64,000 bases of DNA from Gonapodya sp. JEL0774 (taxonomy: Eukaryota; Monoblepharomycota; Monoblepharidomycetes; Monoblepharidales; Gonapodyaceae): contig JADIIX010000008.1 in NCBI GenBank assembly GCA_027604505.1, positions 134,589-198,588 of the forward strand. Reading direction: 5' to 3'. Both the position numbers and the translations under genes were made by a program. Below, piece after piece: positions 53,201 to 64,000 of the stretch. The notes under the pieces are model-generated. The model did not search any database and had not been told where the DNA came from. It was given only the letters and a program-made list of their open reading frames with translations. Every line of letters starts with the position of its first letter. Position 1 is the first letter of the stretch.

Positions 53201-54905
53201 CTGGTGCTAATTCTTGAGTACCTGCTTTCTTGAGTTGTATAGAAAGAGCTCGTTGCTCATCTTCGTGGATGGAGAGTGCATATTTAGTAAGAATGAGACA
53301 ATTTTTCTGAACAGTAAGTCTCCATCGTACCATCGCCGACAACCATCATTTCGCGCCACGAATGGATGCGCTTTGCATAACTGAAGTCGCCCATGAGATC
53401 TCCCTCTGACTGTAAGTGTTATCATCGGAGAGGTGTATCCAGAGAATTTCTGAAAGTCACCAATGCACCACTTACATCGTTAAGTTTTCCAGCAAAACCC
53501 AGTGTTTCCCTGTTCAAAAAGAGATTTAGGTGCTCACTTCCCATCGGTGGATGGAGGTGATCTTCTTTAAATGTAAGGTTTCGCAGGCGTAATACGAGGG
53601 GACTGGTTGGTTCATGTCAGTCAGATCACATTAAACGTGGGGACAGCTTTCACGTGTACCATTTCTCGAATCCATCATTCTCTTTTGTGATTTCTTCGAC
53701 GGTAGCCCTCTTCGCGGACTCAAAACTTTTACCAGCCTCCAGCTCCTCGAATCGACGGCGGACATTTTCTGAGAAACCCGCGGTCACCGGTGCTGCACAT
53801 TCTTCAATGAACTTTCGACGTTCCTCGACTTGATCAGGCTTGGGTGTGATGCGAAAGAGGATATCCACTATGGCGAGCAACAGTGAGTAATCTCCAGAAT
53901 CTCTATGATGATCAAGATTTGTATTACGATTACGTATTTTCTGCCTTTATATTAATAAACGCACCTCGCAATCGCCAGGAACTTGGAGGTCCAGTTTCTA
54001 AAGTCAGAGACCACCTCCTTGTTTGCTTTGCAACGACCGAGGAGCAGAGAAGTGACGTCGGCAGCCTTCAAAAGCAGCGCGATAAATCGAACGACAATAT
54101 TGTGACATCCGCCAAAACATACTTGCTTGCGGACACTGATTGGGGCTGTCTTTTTCATGAAGGTCAAAATCAGAGATCGGAGAAGCTTTTTACCAAGGAC
54201 CTCTTTGTCTGCAAATAAAGCGCCAGCACTTCAAAGCCTGATAAAGCTTGTCCCGCAAGATATATGTCACTGACCAATCGTTCGGGCCACAATAAAACCC
54301 TGAAGGATGAATTGAGAAAGCAATCGGGAATACAATAAATGCAGCGAGGATCTCCTGCGGGAACGAACCTCAAGGACATCAAGTAGTTCTATTGACAGAA
54401 TTTCCCTTGATTCATAAGACATTGCTTCAGTGTCAGACCTTGTGAGCTCTTGGGCATAGATGCCAACTGCACGCCCAATAAGGACAGCCAGAAGTCGGCA
54501 GGTCGAGTGAATTGCGTTCTGTTTCGCGAGGTTGCTCAATTTCAGTGCCAAGTCATGCCCGTCAAAAGTTTCTGGGTTTTCTTTGATGCTCTGCTCGACC
54601 AAAACGTGACGTGAGAGTGATGGGAGACCAAAGAGGGTGTGTGAGCATATGGCTGATGCCTGATTCCCCGACACCAGAAGGGTAAGTCCGACAAGAAAAT
54701 CCGGCATACCTCTATAATGCTGGAGACGACTTTTTCCTCTGCCTGTTCCAACTTGCCATCACTGTGTACAGGGGCCCGTGAGAATCGATCGGTCAAAAGT
54801 TGTGACAGAAGCAGCTGCATCTCACAGTAAGGAGTCTTCTGCACGGGAGGCAAGTTTCTCTACGTTCTCAAAGAGTGTTTTCAGTGTTACGCGGCGTGGG
54901 GCCAT
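50282..54905 (-). CDS. SYCP2-like meiotic chromosome-axis candidate
   Basis: ATG 54905 gives MAPRRVTLKTLFENVEK; exons then join in phase to DGKLEQAEEKVVSSIIE and ASAICSHTLFGLPSLS, followed by helical exons. The segment DILFRITPKPDQVEERRKF and FSENVRRRFEELEAGKSF (53840-53660) resembles the end of the N-terminal ARM-like domain of SYCP2. A beta-rich block follows (EHLNLFLNRETLGFAG, ITLTVRGRSHGRLQL, WRLTVQKNCLILTKYALSI, LVLEFENARDCQLAQTIV), in the place of SYCP2's Spt16-like PH domain. About 700 residues of Lys/Glu/Ser-rich disorder follow. The C-terminal coiled coil is FEDLGKSVQRRIESKF and LRGIQEQSLKRVRDLCEGL. The stop is at 50282-50284. This ARM - PH-like - disorder - coiled-coil order is that of the SYCP2/Red1/ASY3 axis-core family, which organises meiotic chromosome loops and binds HORMADs. 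Confidence 0.55.
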
Positions 54906-55498
54906 TTTTAGGCGAAAGGAAAAGAAGGAATGACGGTCGAAGTGTGCCTCGGCATCATGACCACCAAAAAAAACTCTACTGTTGCACAACATTCATGATC
55001 AACATTAAACCACTATTGTCCATTTATGTTATGTCTCCAGCTGTATGCAGCTACGCCAGATGGAGACCTCAGACGACTTGGCTCCAGAGGAATACAGCTG
55101 AAACAACCCTTTCAACTAGGATCGATTGTGGTTTGTCCGACTATAAGTAGAAGCTGCGCGACGATTCTAAACCGGTTTGTCCTTCTGGTGTTTTCTTCAT
55201 TCACGGTTTTGGGGTGAGGCACAGCCTGCCTCCCTTCGGGGCCAAATCGTCCGTTGAAAAATCTTGGTTCCCCAACCCCTTCTTCTATCGGACTTCTCTC
55301 GGAAGGTTTGCTCTGCGATCCATCGCGTTCTGACGAGTCGCAATCTCACGGTTTTCTGCTCACCATCCGGTCTTGCCGACCTGTCACTGCCGAACTCGTC
55401 TCGGCATCGGTCACATCACGCGATTCCACATCAAACGCAACACCCATAAACTCAACATCTCGGCATCGTAAATTGGGACATTCATCAGTTGTCTTGTC
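54906..55498. other. divergent promoter region, possibly with 5' exons of ELO
   Basis: The region lies between the SYCP2-like start and the elongase start. A plus-strand frame near 55040-55140 (DGDLRRLGSRGIQLKQPFQ) looks coding-like, but no start codon or clean join was found. It may be an upstream exon or a small unrelated gene. Confidence 0.35.
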
Positions 55499-57423
55499 AT
55501 GCCTCTTGCATCTTCTCTCGCCGGGTACAACCCACTCTTCTCCTACAAACCCATCCTTTGGACCATCTCCCTCACTCGTGCCATCGAAAATGCTTTGTCA
55601 CCAGTCTATCAACCGTTTTCGAAGGCTGTATTCGGAATCATCAAGTTTGTCATGTGAGAACAGAGAGACCCATCTCACATAGAGTGATTCCGAATGACTG
55701 ATTACCGTCCGTACCTTGCTGAAAACGATATCTTTCCGCCATTTACATTTTGTGTTCGCAATGAATCAGTGGTGAAGGGCTGTTCAGCAAGTTTGTGTGG
55801 TGGATGGAGAACAATAAGGTCCCGTCGGTTGATCGTCTCAATCTGCCAATGACATACTCGCCGGTGCGTTTCAATTTTTCGAAACCAAGTCTTGTTGGGG
55901 ATTCCGGCCTTGAATATTCGCCATAACTTAATTTTGATTGGCGACTCTCCTTCCCTCGATGTATCCACTGTGACTGGGGAAAACTCCTTTCTTTCCCCCA
56001 CTAGCTCCAACCTCTCCTCCTCGGCGGTCTCTACATTGCTGGAATTTACGCCGGTCAACGCTATATGTCTAAGCCAGAGCGTAAACCCGTTGACATGACC
56101 AACTACTCCTACTTCCACAATGCCTTCCTTGTTGGCCTCAACGGCTACATGATGTGGGGATTCATCACTGAAGCATACTTCAACGGAGGCTTCGCGGCGG
56201 TTCTGGGGCCCTGGGGACAATTGCCAGACCTCTCACCAAAGGGTGACGGAGTGAGTGGTTTTTGCAGTCGCGAGTCGCTAATTTGGACGCTGACGATTTC
56301 GCGCGCCTGGCTCCCGGCGGTTGTCCCATTCGTGATTACACCGCTAAACACAGATGGGTGAGTAGCTCCAGGAGGCCGCCGCAGCGTATTCAAATCCTTA
56401 TTTCTTAATTGCATTTGAACTGTAGCCCTCATCATGTGGATGTACTACTGGTCCAAGGTGTTTTTACAGATTGCTGTCCCTTGATCGGGTCCGGATTTGG
56501 GTAGATCTGACCGACTCAATCCCCATCACCAGCTTCCCGACTTCATGGACACAGTAATCATGGTTCTGAAGAAGAACTTCCACCAAATAACATTCCTCCA
56601 CCTCTACCACCACGCTTCTATGGTCTTCATGATGTGGCTGATCCAGTATGCTTGCCCGGGTGGTGACAGTGAGTGATCCACGCGCAATGAAACTATCCCA
56701 GTACTTGCATCTGTGTTTCTGGTGTTTAGTGATCCACACCCCGACAATAAACTCCTTCGTCCACGTCGTGATGGTGAGTGCCCCTTGATTGAGTGAAGAA
56801 GATCATTCTCACGGTTGTCTTCCATTGTGACACAGTACGGCTACTACCTCGGTCGATCCCTCAAATTTGAGTGGCTCGCGTTCATCAAAAAGTACATTAC
56901 TCAAATGCAACTGACCCAGTTTGGGATTGGCATGGCCAACGTGAGCTCTTCCGTTGTCCTCTTACGGAATGTTTACAATCTCAACGAACTTCGTGCTGCC
57001 GTTCTTCCAGGCGCTCTACCTGATGGGCTCTTACTTCACAAATTTGCCCAAGGGTAACCCCTCCGATGTCTGGACTACTTTCACTCACCTCGTGAGTTGC
57101 TGCCGCAGCCCTTCGAACACGTTTCCCCATGTTCGATTCATCTCATTGCTTCGTTCAACAAATCTAGCGCGCCCGCCCCGACCTCTACCCATTGCTCATC
57201 TCGGGCACCACTGTCTCCTACCTCACCACCATGGTGTACCTCTTCATGGACTTTTAGTGGGTGTTGCGCACCGGCTTCCATATCACTCGTTCTTCACATC
57301 TCTCATGATATCCATGAATTCCACAGCATCAAAGATCGAAAACGGGAGGCCGCGGCACGCAAGGCCAAGGCCGCCAATGGCGGTTCCAACGGTGCCCCGA
57401 AGGCGGTTGGCCCTAAACAATAG
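55499..57423 (+). CDS. ELO-family fatty-acid elongase (3-ketoacyl-CoA synthase)
   Basis: ELO proteins are ER membrane condensing enzymes that add two carbons to acyl-CoA in very-long-chain fatty acid synthesis. ATG 55499 gives MPLASSLAGYNPLFSY. After helices, exons carry LYIAGIYAGQRYMSKPERK, YFHNAFLVGLNGYMMWG, and the KxxExxDT-type motif as FPDFMDTVIMVLKKN. The catalytic HxxHH box is HLYHHASMVFMMW at 56611-56640. Later exons read NSFVHVVMYGYYLG, KYITQMQLTQFG and ARPDLYPLLISGTTVSYLT with the MDFY end. A final exon joins across a short intron to IKDRKREAAARKAKAANGG and a TAG at 57421-57423; the Lys-rich tail fits an ER-retained protein. Chain-length preference cannot be told from sequence. Length and seven hydrophobic segments are as expected. 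Confidence 0.9.
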
Positions 57424-57623
57424 TGCTCATTCAATGAACAACAAAACATTTAAGTGTGTGACATAGAACTGTACACAATTTACAATGCGATTACACTGTT
57501 TTCTACAACTCATACTTACTGTGGTTAGGCAACACAGAACAATAATAAGGTGCGAAAGCAAACTCGATGCAGAAGTTCACTTCCGGAGACGTCATCGAAT
57601 GGCCTTCCATACGCCACGTTCTT

Positions 57624-58731
57624 CTAACGGAGCAGCAAGGCCATGTACTCATCAATATCATCTCCATCTTCCACCATAATCTCCCAGTTCCCGTCATCCA
57701 TGCCAAGAGCGTCAAGAAAACCAGGACCATCTATTCCCTCATGATCAGAGTCAGAAAATTGAGAGGGCTCGTAGGTGCCCAAAAGGACTTCTTGAGGAAG
57801 ACCAACTGCACAAAGAGGAACGGAGGCAGCCAGAGCAGCCAGGCCAAGAGTGGGGCACAGGTGGCCGGGAAGGGAGGGGGTGGGGTTTGGTGAAGGTTCG
57901 CCCGCAACGAGAGAGAACAGTTCAATTGGTCAAAGTAGCATACCCTCAGATTCTGTAAGTAGTCTCAAGGGGGCCCCAGGCCTGTCAGATATGAACCTTG
58001 TGCGGTCGAGTGGGCAATTCACCAGTGACGGACCATTAGGGCGACCACCTGGTTGAAGGAGAAGAAGGAGAAGATTGATCGCGTAAAGTATACCATTGAA
58101 CAATATAGCAGTAAAACCTCACGGCCCGCTTTGAGCATCTTTGATTTGCAATTTCGGCATGTTCTGGAGTTCGCAAGAAGAGGGCGGTTCAGGGGGAAAG
58201 AGCACCAAGGATAAGGAAAGTAGGAATGGGGTGGCAAGGACAACACAAAACAGGGAGGCCATCAAACATACATGTTTACGACTGTCTGTGATGAATGACT
58301 CACATGTGCTCCTCGTGACACGGCCACGCGGTCACGACAGCGTGTTCCAGACAGATTATACACTCGCGCTTTGGCTTCTTCGACGGAGAGGATGTGAACT
58401 CCGCAACTGTACCATCAGCAGCACTCTCTTTCCTTTTATCAGCTGGAGTCTCCGTGTTGACATATCGTTTCCGCTTACTGATCTTCTTGTCATGATAAAT
58501 CCTTACGTTTGTTGCAAGTTCTGGTGTTTCGACAGTCCCGATGGGAGGATCGACTAAAGAGAAACTCTCCTCGTCAGGAGTCTGGGTGGGTTGCTGCGGG
58601 ACATCTTCACGTCCTCTCTTGACGCGAGATGGAAGGGCCTCTGGCGACTGCCCGCCGTCTGGACCTCCAAAGGCAAAATCAGCAATACGCGCCGAGCGGC
58701 GTGCCGGTGAGGCTGGTTTCCGTGGGGGCAT
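57624..58731 (-). CDS. RING-finger protein, probable E3 ligase
   Basis: ATG 58731 gives MPPRKPASPARRSARIADF, a basic, possibly nuclear N-terminus, then a disordered Lys/Glu/Ser-rich stretch with KRKRY and KKPKRE. The RING begins with CIICLEHAVVTAWPCHEEH and is completed across an intron by RTCRNCKSKMLKAGRE, which supplies the last C-x2-C pair; the middle Cys residues fall at exon edges that I did not place exactly. A Pro/Leu-rich exon follows and the C-terminus is strongly acidic (SDSDHEGIDGPGF, MVEDGDDIDEYMALLLR with TAG at 57624-57626). RING domains recruit ubiquitin-loaded E2 enzymes. The substrate is unknown. The C-terminal acidic helix could be a protein-docking motif. Confidence 0.6.
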
Positions 58732-59126
58732 TACGCCCAATTAGTAATTATTTATGCAGCGGGACAGGTTACCTGTCCTCTCCCACCAACTGTCCCACCA
58801 CGGGAAAATCGGAGTGACAGGCGGCTGCCCCTGGTCTCCCCGACCCTCATTCAATTTCAACTCAATTTCGGGACCACGCCAACGCGCCGTGCTCAGCTTT
58901 CCGGTCAACGAGCCTCATGAATAACACTTTCGTGTAAGCAGTCGCCAAAAATTACTCTATAATTATAATTTTGAGATAAGGTCCATACACATTGTTATTA
59001 TATTTATACTTCCCCCTCTTCCCCGCCCCCTCAAAAAAAATGTTATGCCAAAAGTAACGCAGTTTTGCCGCGGCGCGGTTCAACCACCGAAAAGCCGACA
59101 AATCTTTCCAAAAATTCCAACAGAAC
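58732..59126. other. divergent promoter region
   Basis: The RING gene and the aldehyde dehydrogenase gene diverge across about 395 bases. Nothing else was recognised. An AT-rich stretch at 58953-59040 ends in an A-run. Confidence 0.45.
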
Positions 59127-61657
59127 ATGTCTCTCAAGTATAACACGGCAGCTGAAATTACCACAGTGAGCTTTTCTCTCTGTATCTCCGCCAGGGAAAA
59201 GCGAACAGCTCACGGAATTACGATTCTCGGGAACAGACATGGGAGACCGTCAGCGCTGCTTTCCGTGCGGGGAAAACACGTCCGTTCAAATTTAGGAGAG
59301 ATCAGCTTAGACAGCTCTACAATCTCATCAAAGAGAACGAGGATGCTTTTGCAGCGGCGATGGACAAGGGTGAGTCGTATCGCGTCACCCGCCGAATCTA
59401 TTGATTTACGTTTGACCATTCTGCTCCCGAAGATCTGAAAAGAAGCAAACACGATGTGAGTTTTATCCTTGGATCCAGTGTGTGCGCATTACCTATTAAT
59501 GTCAATTGTTCGCAGACATTGGTGTATGAAGTTTTGGTATCCCTCAATGACATTGCAGAGCAGGTGGCAAACTTGGAGGTGAGTACTTGTCAAATTATCA
59601 AATATTTGTCAAGGTGTTCACCTAGACAGCCCTCTGCAACCGATTAGAACTGGGCGAAAACCGAAGTAGTGGTGAGTGATGGTCCGTCATGATAACGATA
59701 TGCAGATAAAACTCAAAATATACTGAAAATAGAAAAGCGGCTTTCTCAGTGAACGCGTTGAGATCCAGTATGAGCCCCTCGGTGTCGCCCTCGATATCGT
59801 ACCATGGGTGAGAAGAAGTGTCTGGGCATGTTTGCTACCATATGCAAACCACTACATCTTTCCGTCAGAACTATCCCATTTACCTTGCCATCGGAACCAT
59901 GGCTGGAATGATGGCTGCGGGCAACTGCGTCGTTCTCAAGCCATCGGAACTGTCGCCAAACGTTTCCCAGCTCGTGTGTATTTTGAGAAACACTCATAAA
60001 GCTACTCATGTGACGAACTTCATGTCTCATAATCTCACATTTTCATTCATCGCAGTTCGCCGATCTTTTCCCCAAGTATCTCGACCAGAGTTGCTACCGG
60101 GTCGTCAACGGTGCCATCCCTGAAACTACCCAATTGCTGGACTACCCATTCAACCAGATCACCTACACTGGCTCCACTCCTGTTGGTAAAATCATTATGA
60201 GTGCAGCCGCCAAGCACCTTACTCCAGTTCTTTTGGGTGAGTGACATCGCAAAAACGCCCTCTCTGCAAATAATTTTTCGGACTCTCACAATGTCGTGTC
60301 ACCCTGAAGAACTCGGCGGCAAGTCACCTGTCTATGTGGCACCTGATGCTGACATCAAGGTCACCGCCCTGCGACTTGCGAATGCAAAGTTCTGTAACGC
60401 TGGACAGACATGCGTAACACCAGACTAGTAAGTTTGCACCTGAAGTAAATTGATCGGAATGATTACTGATATGATACCAGCTTGTTGGTGCACAAGTCGG
60501 TCGCATCGAAGCTTGTGGCTCAGCTCAAAGTCACCATTGAAAAGGCCTGTGAGCTATCGCATTTTGCTTTCTTTACACTGCAACATTCCAATCGAACTTG
60601 TACCTCCAGATGGCTCTGACCCAAAGAAGTCGCCTGCATACGGTCGCATTATCTCCAAAAACCACCACCGTCGGATTATGAAACTTCTTGAACGCGACGC
60701 AAGCACCGGGATTGTTTTCGCCACTGGTGGTCCTGCCACAGCCGACGAAGAAGACCGGTACATTGCCCCTACTATCGTCACCGGACTGAAAAAGGACAAG
60801 GAATATGCACTCATGGAGGGAGAGCTGTTTGCTCCAGTTCTGCCGATTATCGAAGTGGAAACGGAGGAAGAGGCCGTGGCGTTCATCAACGCCCGGCCGC
60901 ACCCGCTCGCGGCTTATGTGTTCAGTACAGACGCGACCGTTATCGCACGCTTGCAGAAAAACACACACTCTGGATCATTTGCGGCGGTATGTATGAGTCG
61001 AGATATGGTTACTGGCCGCAAATGCTCAATTGTTTCGCCTCCCCACAGAATGACTGCCACATCACCGTTAGCGCGGAGAATGCGCCGTTTGGTGGTGTAG
61101 GTCCTTCAGGAATGGGCGCCTAGTGAGTCTCCAGTCACCACAAGTGTCAGTCGCGTAGAGAAATCGTTAAAATTTTTGGCCTGGTCTGCCCAGCCACCAC
61201 AAGTACGGCTTCGATCAATTCTCGCACAAGAAAACAGTGGTCATCAGGAAATCTACCCAGGATGCCCTCGATAACATTCGAACGCCGCCTGGCGACTACG
61301 CGGTGAGGAGCCCAGGGTTGATTCGATTTCTTACGCTCTTTGCTCTTTGTCGGACCCTGATGTTCTCAATCTTCACTTTGTATAGGCAACGAAGAGACTC
61401 GTTGAGCTTCTGAGTAAGTACCTCGAACCGTTCTTGTGTGACGGTAGCAAAATACATGTAACCCTGCTCACTCATAAAATTCAGTCCTCAAGAAGCCTCC
61501 TAGCGAGGGATACCTTGCATTCCAAAACTTTGTATCTGCAGTGTTCCGCCCCTTGGTGGCGACGGTTGTCGCGGCGGCCGTCTACCGAAAGTTTGGTAGC
61601 TACGATTTAGTCAAGGATTTTGCCGCCATTGGTAACACCCTGAAGTCGCTTCTTTAA
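59127..61657 (+). CDS. Aldehyde dehydrogenase, ALDH3 / fatty-aldehyde type (HFD1-like)
   Basis: Class 3 ALDHs oxidise medium- and long-chain aldehydes; membrane-anchored members (yeast Hfd1, human ALDH3A2) handle fatty aldehydes. ATG 59127 gives [13 protein letters not shown]. Exons continue through [64 protein letters not shown]-like [16 protein letters not shown], the general-base [10 protein letters not shown], and the catalytic Cys in [16 protein letters not shown]. The late [20 protein letters not shown] and FSHKKTVV motifs are present. The C-terminus has a hydrophobic segment ([18 protein letters not shown]), suggesting tail anchoring, then TAA at 61655-61657. All catalytic residues are intact, spread over about twelve exons. 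It could supply the acid from fatty aldehyde linked to wax-ester turnover, an inference. Confidence 0.9.
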
Positions 61658-61807
61658 AATCATCATCCTCTGCTATTATCATCTGTAACTCAGGAGTAGA
61701 ACAAAGTTTTGGACGCATGGATGGGTTGGGTGAGGGAGGAGCGCGGGAGGGTGACCAAAGCCGGCACCCTCCAACCTGAAATTGCACTTGTCCATTGGAA
61801 TCGCATC

Positions 61808-63076
61808 AATGGTCTTCTATTTTACAAGCAGTGGTGCGCACTCTTGTGTTGAGCAACTCCATCATGATTCTTGGACTTTCTGCCTCTGAAAAGGCCTTTC
61901 TCGCACTCCCAAGCTGTGGAACCACCCGCTCAGATTTATATGGGGAGGGACAAATTCGAGAGTGGGCATTCTTGCAAGGCACCTGCACATTGACCATTCT
62001 TACTCATTAGCGCGATTCTTCGGCCCTTGGGATTGGGCATCGCTGGAAACCCACAGACGAAGATCTCATAAAGTGGGGGTGGGAAGAAGACGTGTGGTTT
62101 CACGGTTTGTAGAAATGATGTCACTCTAGGACGCTGCAGTGTACCTCAATCATTTGTGTTCCTTGTTGATGGCTCTTTAAGTCGACAAGTTGTCCTCGGC
62201 CCACGTTTATCTTCGCATCCCGAAAGATGTTGAGTACACATGGGAGACTATACCCGAGGATCTGTTGATAGATTGCGCTCAGCTGACGAAAGCCAACAGC
62301 ATTGAAGGTACTCAGATGAATAAATACTCCGTATGTTGCTCAACTCGACATAACCGTACAAATCTGTTTCGTGTAAATTTGTCCCCTAAGGCTCGAAAAA
62401 GAACAACATAACCATCATCTATACGCCTGTGAGTAAAATGGAAGCTCTAATAGAACTCGTGAAAAGTTTCGGCAGTCGGTCACTCGATTGTCGCCGGCGT
62501 GGAGCCACTCGAGAATGGGCAGATTGTTGGTGGAGTGTGGTAATATATGTCCGCATTGATACATCGTGCTTCATCCTTTAGTGGTCGAATCTCAAGAAAA
62601 CCGGTGCAATGGATACGGGACAAGTAGCTTTTCACAAAGACAATGTACGTTTGACGGGACATTGTGTTGGTTGTTGCAACTCGCTGACGGACCTCTTCAA
62701 CATCTCAGTTGGTGAAGCGTATCCACGTAGAAAAGAAGGACAATTTCATTCTTAACCGCCTCAACAAAACCAAAGTTGAACGTCAGCCAGACTTGGAGCG
62801 TGAGAAGTTGGACAAACAGAAAGGAGAAAGGGCAGCTCAGCGGAAAGATGAGAAAGCTCGAGTGAGTGATGCAAAGTCTAATAACCGACGAGAATTTTTC
62901 GCCGATCGTATGCCTGTTGTTCTGTTCGATAGAAACAAGAAGAGCTAAAACTTCGAGAAGAACGTTCAAAGATGGATGACATCAAAAACTATAGGGACGT
63001 ATTTGGTGACGATAGTACTTTTGCAAAGTCGAACACAAATAGAGCTGGTGTAGATATTGATGAAGATTTTATGTAA
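61808..63076 (+). CDS. CCDC25: CCDC25 homologue (NFACT-R / DUF814 domain)
   Basis: ATG 61808 begins MVFYFTSS, the conserved start of CCDC25. Short exons continue [84 protein letters not shown], then the Lys/Arg/Glu coiled coil ([36 protein letters not shown]) and the [15 protein letters not shown] tail with TAA at 63074-63076. The NFACT-R fold is related to Rqc2/NEMF and binds tRNA or nucleic acid. In animals CCDC25 acts at membranes as a DNA sensor, but the conserved ancestral role is not established. It follows the ALDH gene on the same strand by 150 bp. Confidence 0.93.
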
Positions 63077-63181
63077 TGAACGCTGAGTAGATCTCTCTGT
63101 GTTGTTCCGACGAACTGTTTGTCGTCATTGCCCAAAATCAACACCTCCCATCTCAGAAGACGACTGAAAACCTATCTCAAG

Positions 63182-64000
63182 ATGCAGGATGAGGCTATAG
63201 TCCGCCGTCGTGACACTGATCGAGTAAGCGGCCGGTTGGTTCCGACTACACCTTGGATTTGGAACGGTCCCATTCTCAGATCGCTTCGCAAGCAACCCGT
63301 GCCGGAAATCTGCTCACCAGCTTTAGCGTCTTCTTTGATGGACTTCCTCTCTCGAACGAGTCCGTGAAGCCCTTTGAGCGCGCCTATTCAAGGTGCGACA
63401 ATCGCCGGATCGACTTTCCCGCACCTGCTCCGAGTACGTGAACCATCTTTGTTGCCTTGCTTAGCTCACAGGTGATGCAGCCCCAACTTCCCTTGTCCAC
63501 ACCAAGTGCTGGAGAGACACCACCAAAACGCGATCTTGTGAGTGTCGATCTAGCCCTCTCACAGGTGAAGGGACTTCACTGACGCCAGTCGCCACTTACT
63601 TTCGGAATTTAAATGATTTTTAAAGAGCGATGTTTATCTGACTCAAGCTTGCTCCTCCTTCGGTGAAGAACTCCTTGGTCAGCCGCCATCGCCCCAGGTT
63701 AGAAAAAGATTTTCCTCATGGGTTGCTCAGTATTATCTCCTCAAATAACTCTACCTCGCTGTTTGGACATTAGGAGATGGTTCATCCGCTCCCTCCAAAC
63801 ATTCCTCTCAGCTCGACACAAGACAGTGGACTGAATGAATTTCCACGGGATCTTCCGACAGAAATCTCCGGGTCGACACTAGTGAGATCATAAATTCTAT
63901 CATATCTCTTTTGTGCTTAACGCTGATCGCTCATGGGGAAGGAACCACCTTACCAGTTTTCGGGATCCACCTCAAACACACTCGAAAACAGGAGTATTCC
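63182..64000 (+). CDS. Unknown gene, continues past the right edge
   Basis: A likely start ATG 63182 gives MQDEAIVRRRDTDR to a GTAAGC donor. It joins in phase to IASQATRAGNLLTSFSVFF, LPLSNESVKPFERAYSRCD and a Pro-rich end at a GTACGT donor, then possibly DAAPTSLVHTKCWRDTTKT after a CTCACAG acceptor. Further open pieces near 63627-63700 (VYLTQACSSFGEELLG) and 63777-63880 (VHPLPPNIPLSSTQDSG) are Ser/Pro-rich. I could not join the last two with certainty. I do not recognise a family. It lies only about 105 bp downstream of CCDC25 on the same strand. Confidence 0.4.

Overview
The window is nuclear DNA of a fungus, most likely a zoosporic (chytrid-type) one. Almost every gene is split by short GT-AG introns, genes lie close together on both strands, and the products are eukaryotic. 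Fungal marks are a Zn2Cys6/Fungal_trans transcription factor, RIB7-type riboflavin reductase, NCA2 and ATP10. A probable C2 plus transglutaminase-like ciliary/centriolar protein and a dCache-type membrane sensor point to a lineage that keeps a flagellated stage. No transposons, CRISPR arrays, viral genes or secondary-metabolite cluster were seen.

Layout. 1-9.3 kb: transcription factor (5' end cut by the window), luminal App1/DUF2183 lipid-phosphatase-like protein, F-box protein, ATP10. 9.8-15.1 kb: a GC-rich block with homopolymer C/G tracts and simple repeats in introns, holding GAR1, MRI1 (with an acidic insertion of about 180 residues) and a BolA-like gene. 15.1-17.2 kb: poorly resolved, with coding fragments on both strands. 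17.2-28.1 kb: REV7/MAD2L2-like gene, a mitochondrial-type membrane protein, a dCache sensor with no catalytic domain, RPRD1/RTT103-like CID protein, RIB7. 28.8-35.7 kb: a PF04199 cyclase-family protein, a DUF4272-like protein, two tRNA-Gln(CTG) genes and a WSD1-type wax ester synthase/DGAT. 36.4-41.8 kb: two small unknown genes, a Ser/Pro-rich protein and a signal peptide/TM/SH3 protein. 42.0-50.1 kb: NCA2, the C2-TGL protein, NHP2 and RPC19 (the last two divergent from a promoter of about 115 bp). 50.3-64.0 kb: a SYCP2-like meiotic axis candidate, an ELO fatty-acid elongase, a RING protein, an ALDH3-type aldehyde dehydrogenase, CCDC25 and an incomplete unknown gene.

How the genes relate. This is ordinary eukaryotic gene order, not an operon, but themes recur: ribosome biogenesis (GAR1, NHP2, RPC19), lipid metabolism (App1-like, wax synthase, elongase, ALDH3), mitochondrial biogenesis (ATP10, NCA2) and chromosome biology (two candidate meiosis/repair proteins, REV7-like and SYCP2-like). 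All function calls come from reading translated exons by eye. Exon junctions quoted were placed by GT/AG and phase; gene spans run from the start codon of the first exon to the stop codon.
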